Notes: generated from the sequence alone by a model not told the origin. A stretch of 37,313 nucleotides of DNA from Bacteroides sp. (GCF_029057325.1 NZ_JAICZW010000028.1:1-37313); one strand, 5' to 3'. Positions 23,860 through 32,397 are shown, counted from the first letter of the stretch. Translations and numbers: made by a program.

Positions 23860-24687
23860 ATGAATACAAAAGCAGAAACAAAAATCGTCTATTCCACACT
23901 GTATCATTTGATAAGGTCTGTGGATTTCAGTGATTGGGTAATACATCTGTTATGTTTGGATGGGGAAGCATGGTTTGTATATGACGGACGGAAATTCTCA
24001 ATCAGTCGCAATGATGTGGTTATCATCACTAAACCGCAGATTATAAGCGATACCGGCCAGTCAGATGATTTAAGAGTTGAAATCATAGCCGCACCGAGTA
24101 AATTCCTGCACAATCAGTTGCCTGCCAATAACTTTGGAATAGGCGGTACGATAAGCCTGTTTGATAATCCGGTAATTCATCTGAGTGATGAAAATACGCG
24201 GATACTGTTGGGTGATATGCACGCTATCAGAAAACGGATTGACGATACAGAACATCCGTTTTATCGCGAACTGATTGGCAGTCTTGCTTTGACGATGATG
24301 TACGATCTCTTTGCGTTCCACAAACAGAACAGGAGTTCCATGTACGCTTCCGACCGAAGTATGTATGTTGTAAAGGAACTGATGGCAATGCTCGAAGCCG
24401 GTACATCCAAACACTATAGGGAAGTGAACTATTATGCGGCACAACTGAATGTAACCCCAAAATACTTGTCAGATACAGTCAGACGGCAGACCGGACACAA
24501 TGTCACCTACTTCATCGCCCGTCATACACTTCCGATAATAAAGGAATATCTTAACAATCCTCATCTGTCTATAGCACAAATATCAGACGAGATGAGATTC
24601 GGGAATCCGGCCAGCTTTACCCGCTATGCTTCTCGATACCTCGGAATATCACCGAAACGTTATCGGGCATCCCTGATGCCAGAGTAG
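23860..24687 (+). CDS. AraC-family transcriptional regulator (second)
   Basis: A 275-residue regulator. The N-terminal cupin-like domain (DWVIHLLCLDGEAWFVYDGRKFSISRNDVVIITKP) should sense a ligand. The C-terminal region has the two helix-turn-helix motifs: YAAQLNVTPKYLSDTVRRQTG and IAQISDEMRFGNPASFTRYASRYLGISPKRYRA. It is divergent from operon B over a 130-base region with direct repeats at 21-bp spacing, and is most likely that operon's activator. Its overall plan resembles the first AraC (17987-18880), but the recognition helices and the operator sequences differ, so each probably controls its own operon. Confidence 0.92.
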   Translation: MNTKAETKIVYSTLYHLIRSVDFSDWVIHLLCLDGEAWFVYDGRKFSISRNDVVIITKPQIISDTGQSDDLRVEIIAAPSKFLHNQLPANNFGIGGTISLFDNPVIHLSDENTRILLGDMHAIRKRIDDTEHPFYRELIGSLALTMMYDLFAFHKQNRSSMYASDRSMYVVKELMAMLEAGTSKHYREVNYYAAQLNVTPKYLSDTVRRQTGHNVTYFIARHTLPIIKEYLNNPHLSIAQISDEMRFGNPASFTRYASRYLGISPKRYRASLMPE

Positions 24688-25224
24688 GTACAAACTGTGA
24701 TAAAGTGAAATACTTGCGGTAAAGTTCTTAATTTATCTGTTCAATGATACGGTAAATACCCCGAACGGGATTGTTCTGTAAAATAAAATCATCTAAACAC
24801 GTAGGTAAAAGCTAATTATCGTTGGATGTGTAACTGCAAATAATATCTTTGGCTCTAATATTAAACTTGATTCCATAGGATACAAAAAATAGGGAGACGA
24901 GTAAGTCTTGGCTAAGCGAAGTTAAGGTTTGCCTGTTTCTTACATTCACAAAAGGGGCGAAAAAGATTTTTTGTATAACTACGGTGGCACTATTTTAAGT
25001 TACAATAGTGGTGCACTTTTCAATTAGTATATTACAGCAAGGAGTATTATAAAATAAAAGTGCGATATTCATTCCTGGAAGAACCTTTAGAAAAGGTTTA
25101 CTTTGTTTTTTTCCTATACGTACCCAGATTAAAGTAAACCTAAATCTGTTTGTAATCCGCCTATATGCAGATATGAAAAACAGCCCCATTTTTACCACTT
25201 AACAATGTTACGATTTATATCGGA
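24688..25224. other. Gene-less gap between regulator and integrase, with inverted repeats
   Basis: No gene is supported here. A 67-codon minus-strand open frame (24995-25198) has no family resemblance and is rejected. CACTATT/AATAGTG near 24988-25009 forms a short inverted repeat. The more convincing one is at 25094-25141, listed separately. The region may hold the integrase terminator or sites for element excision. Confidence 0.5.
25083..25141. repeat. Nested inverted repeats downstream of the integrase gene
   Basis: AGGTTTACTTT (25094-25104) and AAAGTAAACCT (25131-25141) form a perfect 11-bp stem with a 26-base loop. The left arm also takes part in a competing small hairpin, AACCTTT-AGA-AAAGGTT (25082-25098). 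It lies about 85 bases beyond the integrase stop on the transcribed strand, so a terminator or a switch-like folded tail is possible. There is no strong T run. Confidence 0.45.
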
Positions 25225-26358
25225 CTAATCGAACAACCCGTTTACCAAATTGACGGCATCATCCTTTTTCTGATTGATGATTTTGGCATACACCTGCGTC
25301 ATTTTCACATCCGCATGACCGAGCAACTTCGAGGTGGTATATAGATCCGCTCCAAGTGTCAGCATCATCGTGGCAAAAGTGTGCCTCGCCGTGTGAAAGG
25401 TGAACCGCTTGTCGATTCCCGCAGCTTTCGCCCAAGGTTTGATGAGTATATTCATCATCGACGGACTGGGCAAATCGAACACATGGTCATCTGCTGTCTT
25501 ATCTCCCCGTTCAGGCATCCACTTCAACGCTTCGGGGGAAAGAGGCAGGTAAATCGGTTCTTTGGTCTTTTGCATGGACACTGCCAAGCGGTATTGCCCT
25601 CTATCGACGAAGACGTCTTTCCATTTCAATCCCACAATATCGCTCACGCGCAATCCACAGAAGCAAGAGAACAAATAAGCGGACTTCACTGTCTCATTAT
25701 TCATCGGTGTGGCAATCAATGCCCGGACTTCCTCGATGGTCATATATGACCGTTTGCTCTCCGGCAGGCGAATCTTATCCGAATTATTGATTTTGGTAAA
25801 CGGATTGACTTTGATAATCTCCGCACGAACGGCAGCGTTCAAAGCCCCGTTCAAGATACGGTAGTAGGTGTGGAGGGTAAAGTTCGACACACGTTTTCCT
25901 TTGGGACGATATTCCGTCATCAGATAATCGAGGTAATCCTGGCAGAATGCCTTGTCGATTCGATCCATTGTCATCCGTTCTCCTGCATAGTCTTTCAGGA
26001 TGCGAATGGTAACTGCGATTTGGTTTCCGTCCTTTTTGCCTCGCTTTGCCTGATTCTCTTTATATGTATTCATCCAATCGAGCAAGAACACCTTTTCCCT
26101 GTTTTCGATACCGGCTTCTCCGTTAGTTAGTTCGATAATGCGCTTTGACTTGATAGCATTGGCGGCATCCATCGTGGCTTGATTCCGTTTCCGGGCATTA
26201 TTGTCCGTTTCCGGGATGATATACATTTTGAGGTACTCGTATGTCCGCTTTCCGTCGCGGTAAATATCCAAATACAAACTCTTGCTTCCGTCGCTCAACG
26301 GCTTCATCCGAAGACGGATTGGTTCTTTGACTTTAATCGGCTTCTTTACTCGTGGCAT
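25225..26358 (-). CDS. Tyrosine recombinase/integrase
   Basis: A 377-residue site-specific recombinase with an N-terminal arm-binding-like part, a SAM-like core-binding domain (about 90-190) and the catalytic domain. The active-site residues are visible: R237 (CGLR), H322 and R325 (FHTARHTF), H348 (LGHAD) and Y357 (VYAK). Length and pattern are those of Bacteroidetes element integrases. The gene lies 210 bases inside the right repeat array and points into the element, as is usual for an integrase next to its attachment site. It should catalyse integration and, with a directionality factor, excision; no such factor was recognised. A good -7 box is at 26390-26397. Confidence 0.95.
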   Translation of the reverse strand: MPRVKKPIKVKEPIRLRMKPLSDGSKSLYLDIYRDGKRTYEYLKMYIIPETDNNARKRNQATMDAANAIKSKRIIELTNGEAGIENREKVFLLDWMNTYKENQAKRGKKDGNQIAVTIRILKDYAGERMTMDRIDKAFCQDYLDYLMTEYRPKGKRVSNFTLHTYYRILNGALNAAVRAEIIKVNPFTKINNSDKIRLPESKRSYMTIEEVRALIATPMNNETVKSAYLFSCFCGLRVSDIVGLKWKDVFVDRGQYRLAVSMQKTKEPIYLPLSPEALKWMPERGDKTADDHVFDLPSPSMMNILIKPWAKAAGIDKRFTFHTARHTFATMMLTLGADLYTTSKLLGHADVKMTQVYAKIINQKKDDAVNLVNGLFD

Positions 26359-26389
26359 ATTCTATTCCTTTATTCGTTTATTTCTGTTG

Positions 26390-26397
26390 CAAAGGTA
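26390..26397 (-). promoter_or_regulatory. -7 element of the integrase gene
   Basis: On the minus strand TACCTTTG matches TAnnTTTG, 32 bases upstream of the ATG at 26358. TTTG occurs upstream (26422-26425 on the plus strand as CAAA) but with a 24-base spacer, longer than the usual 19-21, so the promoter may be weak or controlled. Confidence 0.5.
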
Positions 26398-26451
26398 GGA
26401 ATAATAATCCGAATTGAGGAACAAACAAGAAACAAAAACGTACCGAATAAG

Positions 26452-26538
26452 AACCAATCAACTGAAAACAATGAAAGCAACTGAAAAGAAATATTCACGC
26501 TTAAATATCTATAAAACAACGTATTTATTTGATTGGTT
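26452..26538. repeat. Candidate integrase arm-type sites beside the right attachment site
   Basis: Two direct copies of CAACTGAAAA lie at 26459-26468 and 26478-26487 (19-bp spacing). A perfect 10-bp inverted repeat, AACCAATCAA (26452-26461) and TTGATTGGTT (26529-26538), brackets them. They fall between the integrase promoter and the right junction, where arm-type binding sites of tyrosine recombinases are normally found. Function is inferred from place only. Confidence 0.4.
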
Positions 26539-26580
26539 GTTATTTTCTTTTTATGGGCGTATTCTATAAATCTGGCAAAG

Positions 26581-26683
26581 TCTGACATTATCTGACATTG
26601 TCTGACATTTAATCTAATATGAATCTGACAAAGTCTGACATTGTCTGACATTTAATCTAATATGAATCTGACAAAGTCTGACA
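26581..26683. repeat. Right copy of the 53-bp tandem repeat array
   Basis: One full 53-bp unit (26581-26633), a 43-bp unit lacking one 10-bp sub-repeat (26634-26676) and a 7-base partial copy (26677-26683). The segment AATCTGGCAAAG just before (26569-26580) matches the unit's last 12 bases with one change and marks the probable junction. The array continues that seen at 1-151. Confidence 0.9.
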
Positions 26684-26939
26684 CCTCCACAAGCACGAAA
26701 AACGGTTCACAAAAACCGGTTAAAAAAACTAATTTTCCCACTGAAGACACACTGCCAAACAGAGGTATATTACTTGAAGAAGAGCCTATCCGCAAGCAGA
26801 AGAGCCCCTTATTTGCAAAAAAACAACAATCATTCCAACGTATTCCAAAAAAAGTTGTTACCTTTATAAAGTCAAAAACAAAGCTTGTCCAAAGGCATTG
26901 ATACATAAACCTCATATACAAACTTTTAAAGCATTTGAT
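26684..26939. other. Intergenic stretch between repeat array and aroC
   Basis: About 255 bases of AT-rich sequence. A short open frame that begins inside the repeat array (26662-26901) is Lys-rich, lacks any family resemblance and is not called. The aroC promoter must lie here, but I found no unambiguous TTTG-N20-TAnnTTTG pair; TACCTTTA near 26858 is the best -7 candidate. Confidence 0.4.
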
Positions 26940-28016
26940 ATGTTCAACTCATTTGGAAACATCCTCCGCCTCACCAGCTTCGGAGAGTCACACGGAAAAG
27001 GCATCGGAGGCGTCATAGACGGATTCCCTGCCGGGATAACCATCGACCCGGACTTCGTGCAGGCGGAACTGGACCGCCGCCGCCCCGGACAGTCGCGCAT
27101 CACCACCGCCCGCCAAGAGGGCGACAAGGTGGAATTCCTCTCCGGCATCTTCGAAGGGAAGTCCACCGGCTGCCCCATCGGCTTTATCGTCTGGAACCAG
27201 AACCAGCACTCCACCGACTACGACAATATGAAGGAGGTCTATCGCCCCTCGCACGCCGACTACACCTACCGGGTGAAATACGGCATCCGCGACCACCGGG
27301 GAGGAGGACGCTCGTCGGCACGCGAAACCATCTCGCGCGTGGTGGCAGGAGCACTTGCCAAACTGGCGTTGAGGCAGCTGGGCATACGCATCACGGCATA
27401 TACCTCGCAAGTGGGTCCCATCCGCCTGGAAGAGAACTACGATGCCTACAACCTGGACCTGATAGAGAGCAACCCCGTGCGCTGCCCCGATCCGGAGAAG
27501 GCGCGGGAGATGGAGGAATATATATATAAGGTAAAAGAAGAGGGCGACACCATCGGCGGCGTAGTGACCTGCGTTGTCCGGGGCTGCCCCATCGGACTGG
27601 GACAACCGGTATTCGGCAAGCTACACGCCGCACTCGGCGCCGCCATGCTCAGCATCAATGCTGCCAAAGCCTTTGAATATGGCGACGGATTCAAGGGGCT
27701 GAAGCAGAAAGGTTCGGAGCAGAACGACGTGTTCTACAACCACAACGGTCGCATCGAAACCCGCACCAACCACTCAGGTGGCATACAGGGCGGCATCAGC
27801 AACGGACAGGACATCTACTTCCGTGTAGCATTCAAGCCAGTGGCCACCGTCCTGATGGAGCAGCACACGGTGAACATCGACGGTAAGGACACCACCTTGA
27901 AAGCCCGCGGACGCCACGACCCCTGCGTGCTGCCGCGTGCCGTGCCCATCGTGGAGGCAATGGCGGCGATGACACTGCTGGATTATTACTTGATAGACAG
28001 GACGACACAACTATAA
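26940..28016 (+). CDS. aroC: Chorismate synthase
   Basis: A 358-residue chorismate synthase, the last step of the shikimate pathway: it converts 5-enolpyruvylshikimate-3-phosphate to chorismate using reduced FMN without net redox change. Family signatures are present: [14 protein letters not shown] near the N-terminus, [38 protein letters not shown], and [16 protein letters not shown] with KPVATV. The length is normal. The start at 26940 ([15 protein letters not shown]) is the conserved one; an upstream start at 26898 adds 14 residues not typical of the family. It is GC-richer than the island and is the first chromosomal gene to the right of the element. An M20 peptidase gene follows after 14 bases. 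Confidence 0.97.
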   Translation: MFNSFGNILRLTSFGESHGKGIGGVIDGFPAGITIDPDFVQAELDRRRPGQSRITTARQEGDKVEFLSGIFEGKSTGCPIGFIVWNQNQHSTDYDNMKEVYRPSHADYTYRVKYGIRDHRGGGRSSARETISRVVAGALAKLALRQLGIRITAYTSQVGPIRLEENYDAYNLDLIESNPVRCPDPEKAREMEEYIYKVKEEGDTIGGVVTCVVRGCPIGLGQPVFGKLHAALGAAMLSINAAKAFEYGDGFKGLKQKGSEQNDVFYNHNGRIETRTNHSGGIQGGISNGQDIYFRVAFKPVATVLMEQHTVNIDGKDTTLKARGRHDPCVLPRAVPIVEAMAAMTLLDYYLIDRTTQL

Positions 28017-28030
28017 AACCATCATACACC

Positions 28031-29386
28031 ATGGAAATAAAGAAATACATCGCAGAAAACGAACCGCGGATGCTGGAAGAACTCTTCAGCCTCATCCGCA
28101 TCCCCAGCATCAGTGCCCTGCCCGAGCATCACGACGACATGCTGGCATGTGCCGAACGCTGGAAACAACTGCTGCTCGAAGCCGGAGCCGACGAAGCGCA
28201 TGTGATGCCCTCGAAAGGCAACCCCATCGTCTTCGGACAGAAAACGGTGGACCCGGATGCCAAGACCGTGCTGGTCTATGCCCACTACGACGTGATGCCC
28301 GCCGAACCGCTGGAGCTCTGGAAGTCGCAGCCCTTTGAACCCGAAGTGCGCGACGGACGCATCTGGGCGCGCGGCGCGGATGACGACAAGGGACAGGCAT
28401 TCATCCAAGTGAAAGCCTTCGAATACCTCGTGAAGAACGGCCTGCTACAGAACAACGTGAAGTTCATCTTCGAAGGAGAAGAGGAAATCGGCTCCCCCAG
28501 CCTGGAAAGCTTCTGCCAGGAGCACAAGGAACTGCTGAAGGCGGACATCATCCTGGTGTCGGACACCAGCATGCTCGGCGCCGACCTCCCCTCGCTGACC
28601 ACCGGGCTACGCGGACTCGCCTACTGGGAAATAGAAGTGACCGGCCCCAACCGCGACCTGCATAGCGGACACTTCGGAGGTGCCGTGGCAAATCCCATCA
28701 ACGTGCTGTGCGGCATGATTTCCAAAGTGGTGGATGCCGACGGACGCATCACCGTCCCCGGTTTCTACGACGATGTGGAAGAGGTGCCCCAAGCCGAGCG
28801 CGACATGATAGCCCGCATCCCCTTCGATGAAGAGAAGTATAAGAAGGCCATCAACGTAAAAGCTCTGTCCGGTGAGAAGGGCTACAGCACGCTGGAACGG
28901 AACAGTTGCCGCCCCTCCTTCGACGTGTGCGGCATCTGGGGCGGCTATACGGGCGAAGGCTCGAAGACGGTACTCCCCTCCAAGGCGTATGCCAAAGTAT
29001 CTTGCCGGCTGGTTCCCCATCAGGAGCACCACAAGATTTCCCAGCTGTTCGCCGACTACATCCTGAGCATTGCCCCCGAAACGGTGCAGGTGAAGGTCAC
29101 CCCGATGCACGGCGGACAGGGCTACGTGTGCCCCATCACCCTGCCTGCCTATCAGGCCGCCGAAAAGGGCTTTGAGAAGGCCTTCGGGAAGAAGCCGCTG
29201 GCGGTGCGCCGGGGCGGAAGCATCCCCATCATCTCCACCTTCGAACAGGTGCTGGGCATCAAGACGGTGCTGATGGGCTTCGGGCTGGAATCGAACGCCA
29301 TCCACTCGCCCAACGAGAACATGCCGCTGGACATCCTGCGCAAAGGGATAGAGGCGGTGACGGAGTTCCACTTGAATTACAAATGA
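28031..29386 (+). CDS. M20 family dipeptidase/metallopeptidase
   Basis: A 451-residue zinc peptidase of the M20 (carnosinase/CNDP-like) group. Metal and catalytic residues can be placed: H85 with D87 (YAHYDVMP), D118 (RGADDDKG), E151 and E152 (FEGEEEIGS), D178 (LVSDTS) and the C-terminal His in NAIHSPNEN. The middle part is the lid/dimerisation domain typical of M20. No signal peptide, so it acts on short peptides in the cytoplasm. It is 14 bases after aroC, likely on one transcript, although no functional link is obvious. The exact peptide preference cannot be given. Confidence 0.93.
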   Translation: MEIKKYIAENEPRMLEELFSLIRIPSISALPEHHDDMLACAERWKQLLLEAGADEAHVMPSKGNPIVFGQKTVDPDAKTVLVYAHYDVMPAEPLELWKSQPFEPEVRDGRIWARGADDDKGQAFIQVKAFEYLVKNGLLQNNVKFIFEGEEEIGSPSLESFCQEHKELLKADIILVSDTSMLGADLPSLTTGLRGLAYWEIEVTGPNRDLHSGHFGGAVANPINVLCGMISKVVDADGRITVPGFYDDVEEVPQAERDMIARIPFDEEKYKKAINVKALSGEKGYSTLERNSCRPSFDVCGIWGGYTGEGSKTVLPSKAYAKVSCRLVPHQEHHKISQLFADYILSIAPETVQVKVTPMHGGQGYVCPITLPAYQAAEKGFEKAFGKKPLAVRRGGSIPIISTFEQVLGIKTVLMGFGLESNAIHSPNENMPLDILRKGIEAVTEFHLNYK

Positions 29387-29433
29387 TTCAGGTTCAGTGT
29401 CAAAGCGAAAAGGAAACGACATAATAATATAAT

Positions 29434-29508
29434 TTAGGCACAGGATTACACGGATTTCACGGATTAATCAAGAAGAAAACCGTGTAAATCTGTGTAATCC
29501 GTGCCTAA
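29434..29508. repeat. Intergenic inverted repeat, copy 1
   Basis: TTAGGCACAGGATTACACGG on the left and the nearly complementary TGTGTAATCCGTGCCTAA on the right form a long imperfect stem around an AT-rich loop. The motif GGATTACACGGATTTCAC is shared with the copy at 31998-32067. Such elements are frequent between genes in Bacteroides genomes from my recollection. It follows the M20 peptidase gene and may act as a terminator or a mobile intergenic repeat. Confidence 0.75.
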
Positions 29509-29638
29509 AAGAAAGTGAAATGCATGTATTCACACATCTACCTATAGGATGATTACCCTTTCAGGGCATATTTGAGACTTGCGAAACAGGAGCTACTTTG
29601 AGACTTGCCAGACTTGAATAAATCATCTATCCCCCCCT

Positions 29639-31846
29639 TCAAAACGGCTTGCGGTATGTACACCCGTTCCTCCATTCGGAACAACCGTAAGCCGTTTTTC
29701 CTTTGATAACCGTGCCTTTTCCGCAGAGCGGACAAGGCTGGCCGACAAGGGCTTCGGCTTGCAGAGGGACGGTTGACACAGCGGAAGTGGCGGTCGCCGC
29801 ATCCGAAGCGGTCGCGGCACCCGGGGCTTGCTCTTTCTTCTTCGCGACGGCAGTCTTGCGCGGCGCGCGCTTCTTCGGTTCTTTCTTCGGCTTGTCGGCG
29901 GTGTCGGTCTTGGCGGTTGCCTTGCCTGTCTTCTCGGGGGCGGGCGACTGGATGGTGATGTAGCGGTTGCTGTTATCGGAAAGCACGCTTGTGACGATTT
30001 CCGACACCATCTGCTTGAGCTCTTCCAAGAATTGCGCGGCATTGTAGGTGCGCCTTTCTATCTCGCACAGCTTCTTCTCCCAGATGCCGGTCAGTTCGGC
30101 CGACTTCAGCAGCTCTTCGTGGATAATCTGTATCAGCTCCACGCCGGTGGGGGTGGCTATCAGGTTCTTCTTCTCCTTGCGGATGTAGTTGCGCTTGAAC
30201 AGGGTCTCGATGATGGCGGCACGGGTGGAGGGTCGGCCTATGCCGTTCTCCTTCAGGGCATCGCGCAGCTCGTCGTTGTCCACCAGCTTGCCCGCCGTCT
30301 CCATCGCCCGGAGCAGGGTGGCTTCGGTGTAGGGGCGCGGGGGTTGCGTCCACTTCTCGTATAGGTCGGGAAGGTGCGGGCCGCTCTCCCCTTTCACGAA
30401 GGCGGGAAGCACGCTCTCTTCCTCTCCCTTTTCCTCTTTCTCCTCCTGCTGTTGCGCAGAGGGGGTACCGAAGATGACGCGCCAACCCGGTTCCAGAATC
30501 TGCTTGCCGGTGGCTTTGAACTCGATGCCTTCGACCTCGCCCAGGACGGTAGTCGTGGAGAACTTGCAGTCGGGATAGAACACGGCGATGAAGCGGCGCG
30601 CTATCAAGTCGAAGACGCGGCGTTCCATGTCCGTCAGGTTCTGCGGATGCTGCCCGGTGGGGATGATGGCGTGGTGGTCGGTCACCTTCGAGTTGTCGAA
30701 CACTTTTTTCGATTTCAGCAGGGTGGTGCCTGCCAGGGGTGCCGTGAGCGCCTCGTAGTCGCGCAGCCCCTTCAGGATTCCGGGACACTTGGGATAGATG
30801 TCATCGCTGAGGAAGGTGGTATCGACACGCGGATAGGTGGCGACCTTCTTCTCGTAGAGCGACTGGATAATCTTCAGGGTCTCGTCGGCAGAGTAGGCAA
30901 ACTTCTTGTTGCACTCCACCTGCAGGGAGGTCAGGTCGAACAGGCGGGGCGGGGCTTCCCTTCCTTCCTTCTTGGTGATGCCGGTCACGGTGAAAGGGGC
31001 GTTCTTGATTTGCTCCAGCAAGGCAAGTCCGCGTTCGTGGTCGGTGATGGGGTCGATGCCCCGGTTCTCCTCTTCCTTCTTGGGTTTCTTTCCGGCGGCG
31101 ATGGCTTCTTTCTGCTTCTCGGCCTCCAGCACCAGCTCTTCTTCACTCTTCCGGAGGATGGCGGAGAAGGTGGTGTCGCGATAGAGGGTCTTCAGTTCCC
31201 AATACTGCTTGGGGACGAAGTGCTGTATCTCCAACTGGCGGTTCACAATCAGCGCCAGCGTCGGTGTCTGCACACGGCCGATGGAAAGCACCTGGCGGTT
31301 CTGCCCGTACTTCATGGTATAGAGGCGGGTGGCGTTCATGCCCAGCAGCCAGTCGCCGATGGCACGCGACAGCCCCGCTTCATACAGGGGCTGGAAGTCC
31401 GCCGCATCCCTCAGCTTGGCGAAGCCTTCGCGGATGGCCTCTTCGGTCAGCGATGAAATCCAGAGGCGCTTCACCGGACAGCGTGCCCCGGCTTTCTGCA
31501 TCACCCAGCGCTGTATCAGCTCTCCTTCCTGGCCGGCATCGCCGCAGTTGATAATCATGTCGGCGTGCTGCATGAGGTTCTCTATCGTATGAAACTGGCG
31601 TTCGTAAGTGGGGTTGCTGATCAACTTGATTCCGAAGCGGGGAGGTATCATGGGCAGGCTTCCCAGACTCCACGATTTCCAGTTGGGGGTATATTCATGC
31701 GGTTCCTTCAGCGTACAGAGATGGCCGAAGGTCCAAGTCACTTGGTATCCGTTTCCTTCGATGTACCCATCCTTCCTTTCTCTCGCTCCCAATACATCGG
31801 CTATGTCACGTGCCACAGAGGGCTTTTCGGCAATACAAACTATCAT
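29639..31846 (-). CDS. topB: DNA topoisomerase III (type IA)
   Basis: A 735-residue type IA topoisomerase that cuts one DNA strand and passes another, helping decatenation and recombination. The Toprim domain starts with IAEKPSVARDIADVLG (E7) and has the GDAGQEGELIQRW acidic motif (D103, E107, E109). LSIGRVQTPTLALIV marks the central region and the catalytic tyrosine is Y338 in ATYPRVDTTFL. After about residue 635 comes a low-complexity Ala/Pro/Lys-rich linker, then a four-cysteine zinc module (C705, C708, C722, C729) as in other Bacteroidetes TopB proteins. It has a canonical promoter (31869-31900) and stands between the two copies of the intergenic inverted repeat. Confidence 0.96.
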   Translation of the reverse strand: MIVCIAEKPSVARDIADVLGARERKDGYIEGNGYQVTWTFGHLCTLKEPHEYTPNWKSWSLGSLPMIPPRFGIKLISNPTYERQFHTIENLMQHADMIINCGDAGQEGELIQRWVMQKAGARCPVKRLWISSLTEEAIREGFAKLRDAADFQPLYEAGLSRAIGDWLLGMNATRLYTMKYGQNRQVLSIGRVQTPTLALIVNRQLEIQHFVPKQYWELKTLYRDTTFSAILRKSEEELVLEAEKQKEAIAAGKKPKKEEENRGIDPITDHERGLALLEQIKNAPFTVTGITKKEGREAPPRLFDLTSLQVECNKKFAYSADETLKIIQSLYEKKVATYPRVDTTFLSDDIYPKCPGILKGLRDYEALTAPLAGTTLLKSKKVFDNSKVTDHHAIIPTGQHPQNLTDMERRVFDLIARRFIAVFYPDCKFSTTTVLGEVEGIEFKATGKQILEPGWRVIFGTPSAQQQEEKEEKGEEESVLPAFVKGESGPHLPDLYEKWTQPPRPYTEATLLRAMETAGKLVDNDELRDALKENGIGRPSTRAAIIETLFKRNYIRKEKKNLIATPTGVELIQIIHEELLKSAELTGIWEKKLCEIERRTYNAAQFLEELKQMVSEIVTSVLSDNSNRYITIQSPAPEKTGKATAKTDTADKPKKEPKKRAPRKTAVAKKKEQAPGAATASDAATATSAVSTVPLQAEALVGQPCPLCGKGTVIKGKTAYGCSEWRNGCTYRKPF

Positions 31847-31868
31847 TCAAACTTTATTTTTTGCGGAG

Positions 31869-31900
31869 CAAAAGTAATGCAAAGCGGAAAGAGAAGCAAA
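31869..31900 (-). promoter_or_regulatory. topB promoter
   Basis: On the minus strand TTTG (31897-31900), a 20-base spacer and TACTTTTG (31869-31876) match the Bacteroides promoter exactly. The start point would be near 31862, about 16 bases before the ATG at 31846. Confidence 0.75.
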
Positions 31901-31997
31901 TTTATCGGCAGAAAGTGGCTTTTTGCGGCAGAGATACTCCCTTCTATAAAAGAGATATCCCCCCTGGCTGTCCGGGAACTTCCGTTATACTTTCTTT

Positions 31998-32067
31998 TAG
32001 GCAAGGATTACACGGATTTCACAGTTTTTTCTTTGTCCTATCCGTGAAATTCGTGTAATCCGTGCCT
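31998..32067. repeat. Intergenic inverted repeat, copy 2
   Basis: TAGGCAAGGATTACACGGAT on the left and TTCGTGTAATCCGTGCCT on the right form a long stem, with GTGAAAT and ATTTCAC also pairing, around a T-rich loop. It shares GGATTACACGGATTTCAC with copy 1 at 29434-29508; both lie outside topB, one on each side. Read as a dispersed palindromic intergenic repeat. Confidence 0.75.
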
Positions 32068-32165
32068 GAAATCAGAACAGCATGCAAGCAACAACAAGTT
32101 TTTCGGACAACCTCCCCAAGAAAAATGTCAAAACCTGCGGCAAAAAACGGACAAATCCCGCAGAT

Positions 32166-32259
32166 AAACTTCATCTCGCGCCGCGAGATGTATATCTCGC
32201 CTGCTGAGATGTACATCCCGGCTGCTGAGATGTATATCTCGCGGCGCGAGATGAAGTTT
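32166..32259. repeat. 94-bp imperfect palindrome built of 21-bp heptad-coding repeats
   Basis: The 34-base arms (32166-32199 and 32226-32259) are inverted copies with three mismatches. Each contains the smaller perfect palindrome CATCTCGCG-C/G-CGCGAGATG. Inside, three 21-bp direct repeats starting with GAGATGTA (at 32185, 32206 and 32227) encode heptads of the form ISxxEMY on the plus strand. The minus strand reads similarly (ISAGEIY, ISRREMK). It lies between topB and the SNF2 helicase gene in short open frames on both strands (about 32062-32316) that may not be expressed. Confidence 0.75.
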
Positions 32260-32397
32260 ACAACAAACGTTGAACAAGTTAATATAGGGACAAATGCCAT
32301 TTTAGGACGGGTTTGAGAATTTCTTTCCAACAGACTTTAAGAGCCTGTACCGACCATCGTCGCCCTGAAAACTTGTGGAGATACGAAGAAAAATCGC

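Larger units (their letters stand above)
139..26580. mobile_element. Integrative element or genomic island inserted in a tandem-repeat array
   Basis: The segment is bounded by halves of one 53-bp repeat array. At the left the repeat stops after AATCTGACAAA (140-150); at the right it resumes at AATCTGGCAAAG (26569-26580). This shared core, with one A/G difference, is the likely crossover region. A tyrosine recombinase lies just inside the right end and reads inward. The interior is more AT-rich than the aroC-SNF2 block and carries accessory redox cargo, orphan genes and pseudogenes. No relaxase, type IV coupling protein or tra gene is seen, so it is either a decayed conjugative element, one mobilised in trans, or a stationary island. 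Exact ends are inferred. Confidence 0.75.

Noticed and set aside
24995..25198. A 67-codon minus-strand open frame between the second AraC gene and the integrase.
   Set aside because: It spans the inverted repeats, has no family resemblance and lacks a promoter.
26662..26901. A 79-codon Lys-rich open frame starting in the right repeat array.
   Set aside because: Its start lies in the tandem repeat, the 53-bp unit is not a multiple of three, and no family features are present.
28607..29422. A 271-codon open frame antisense to the M20 peptidase gene.
   Set aside because: It mirrors a highly conserved peptidase gene; its composition (His, Val, Gly, Arg-rich) is a codon-bias artefact.
30374..31456. 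A 360-codon open frame antisense to topB.
   Set aside because: It is the GC-rich shadow of a well-supported topB gene, with low-complexity Leu/Gly/Arg content and no family features.
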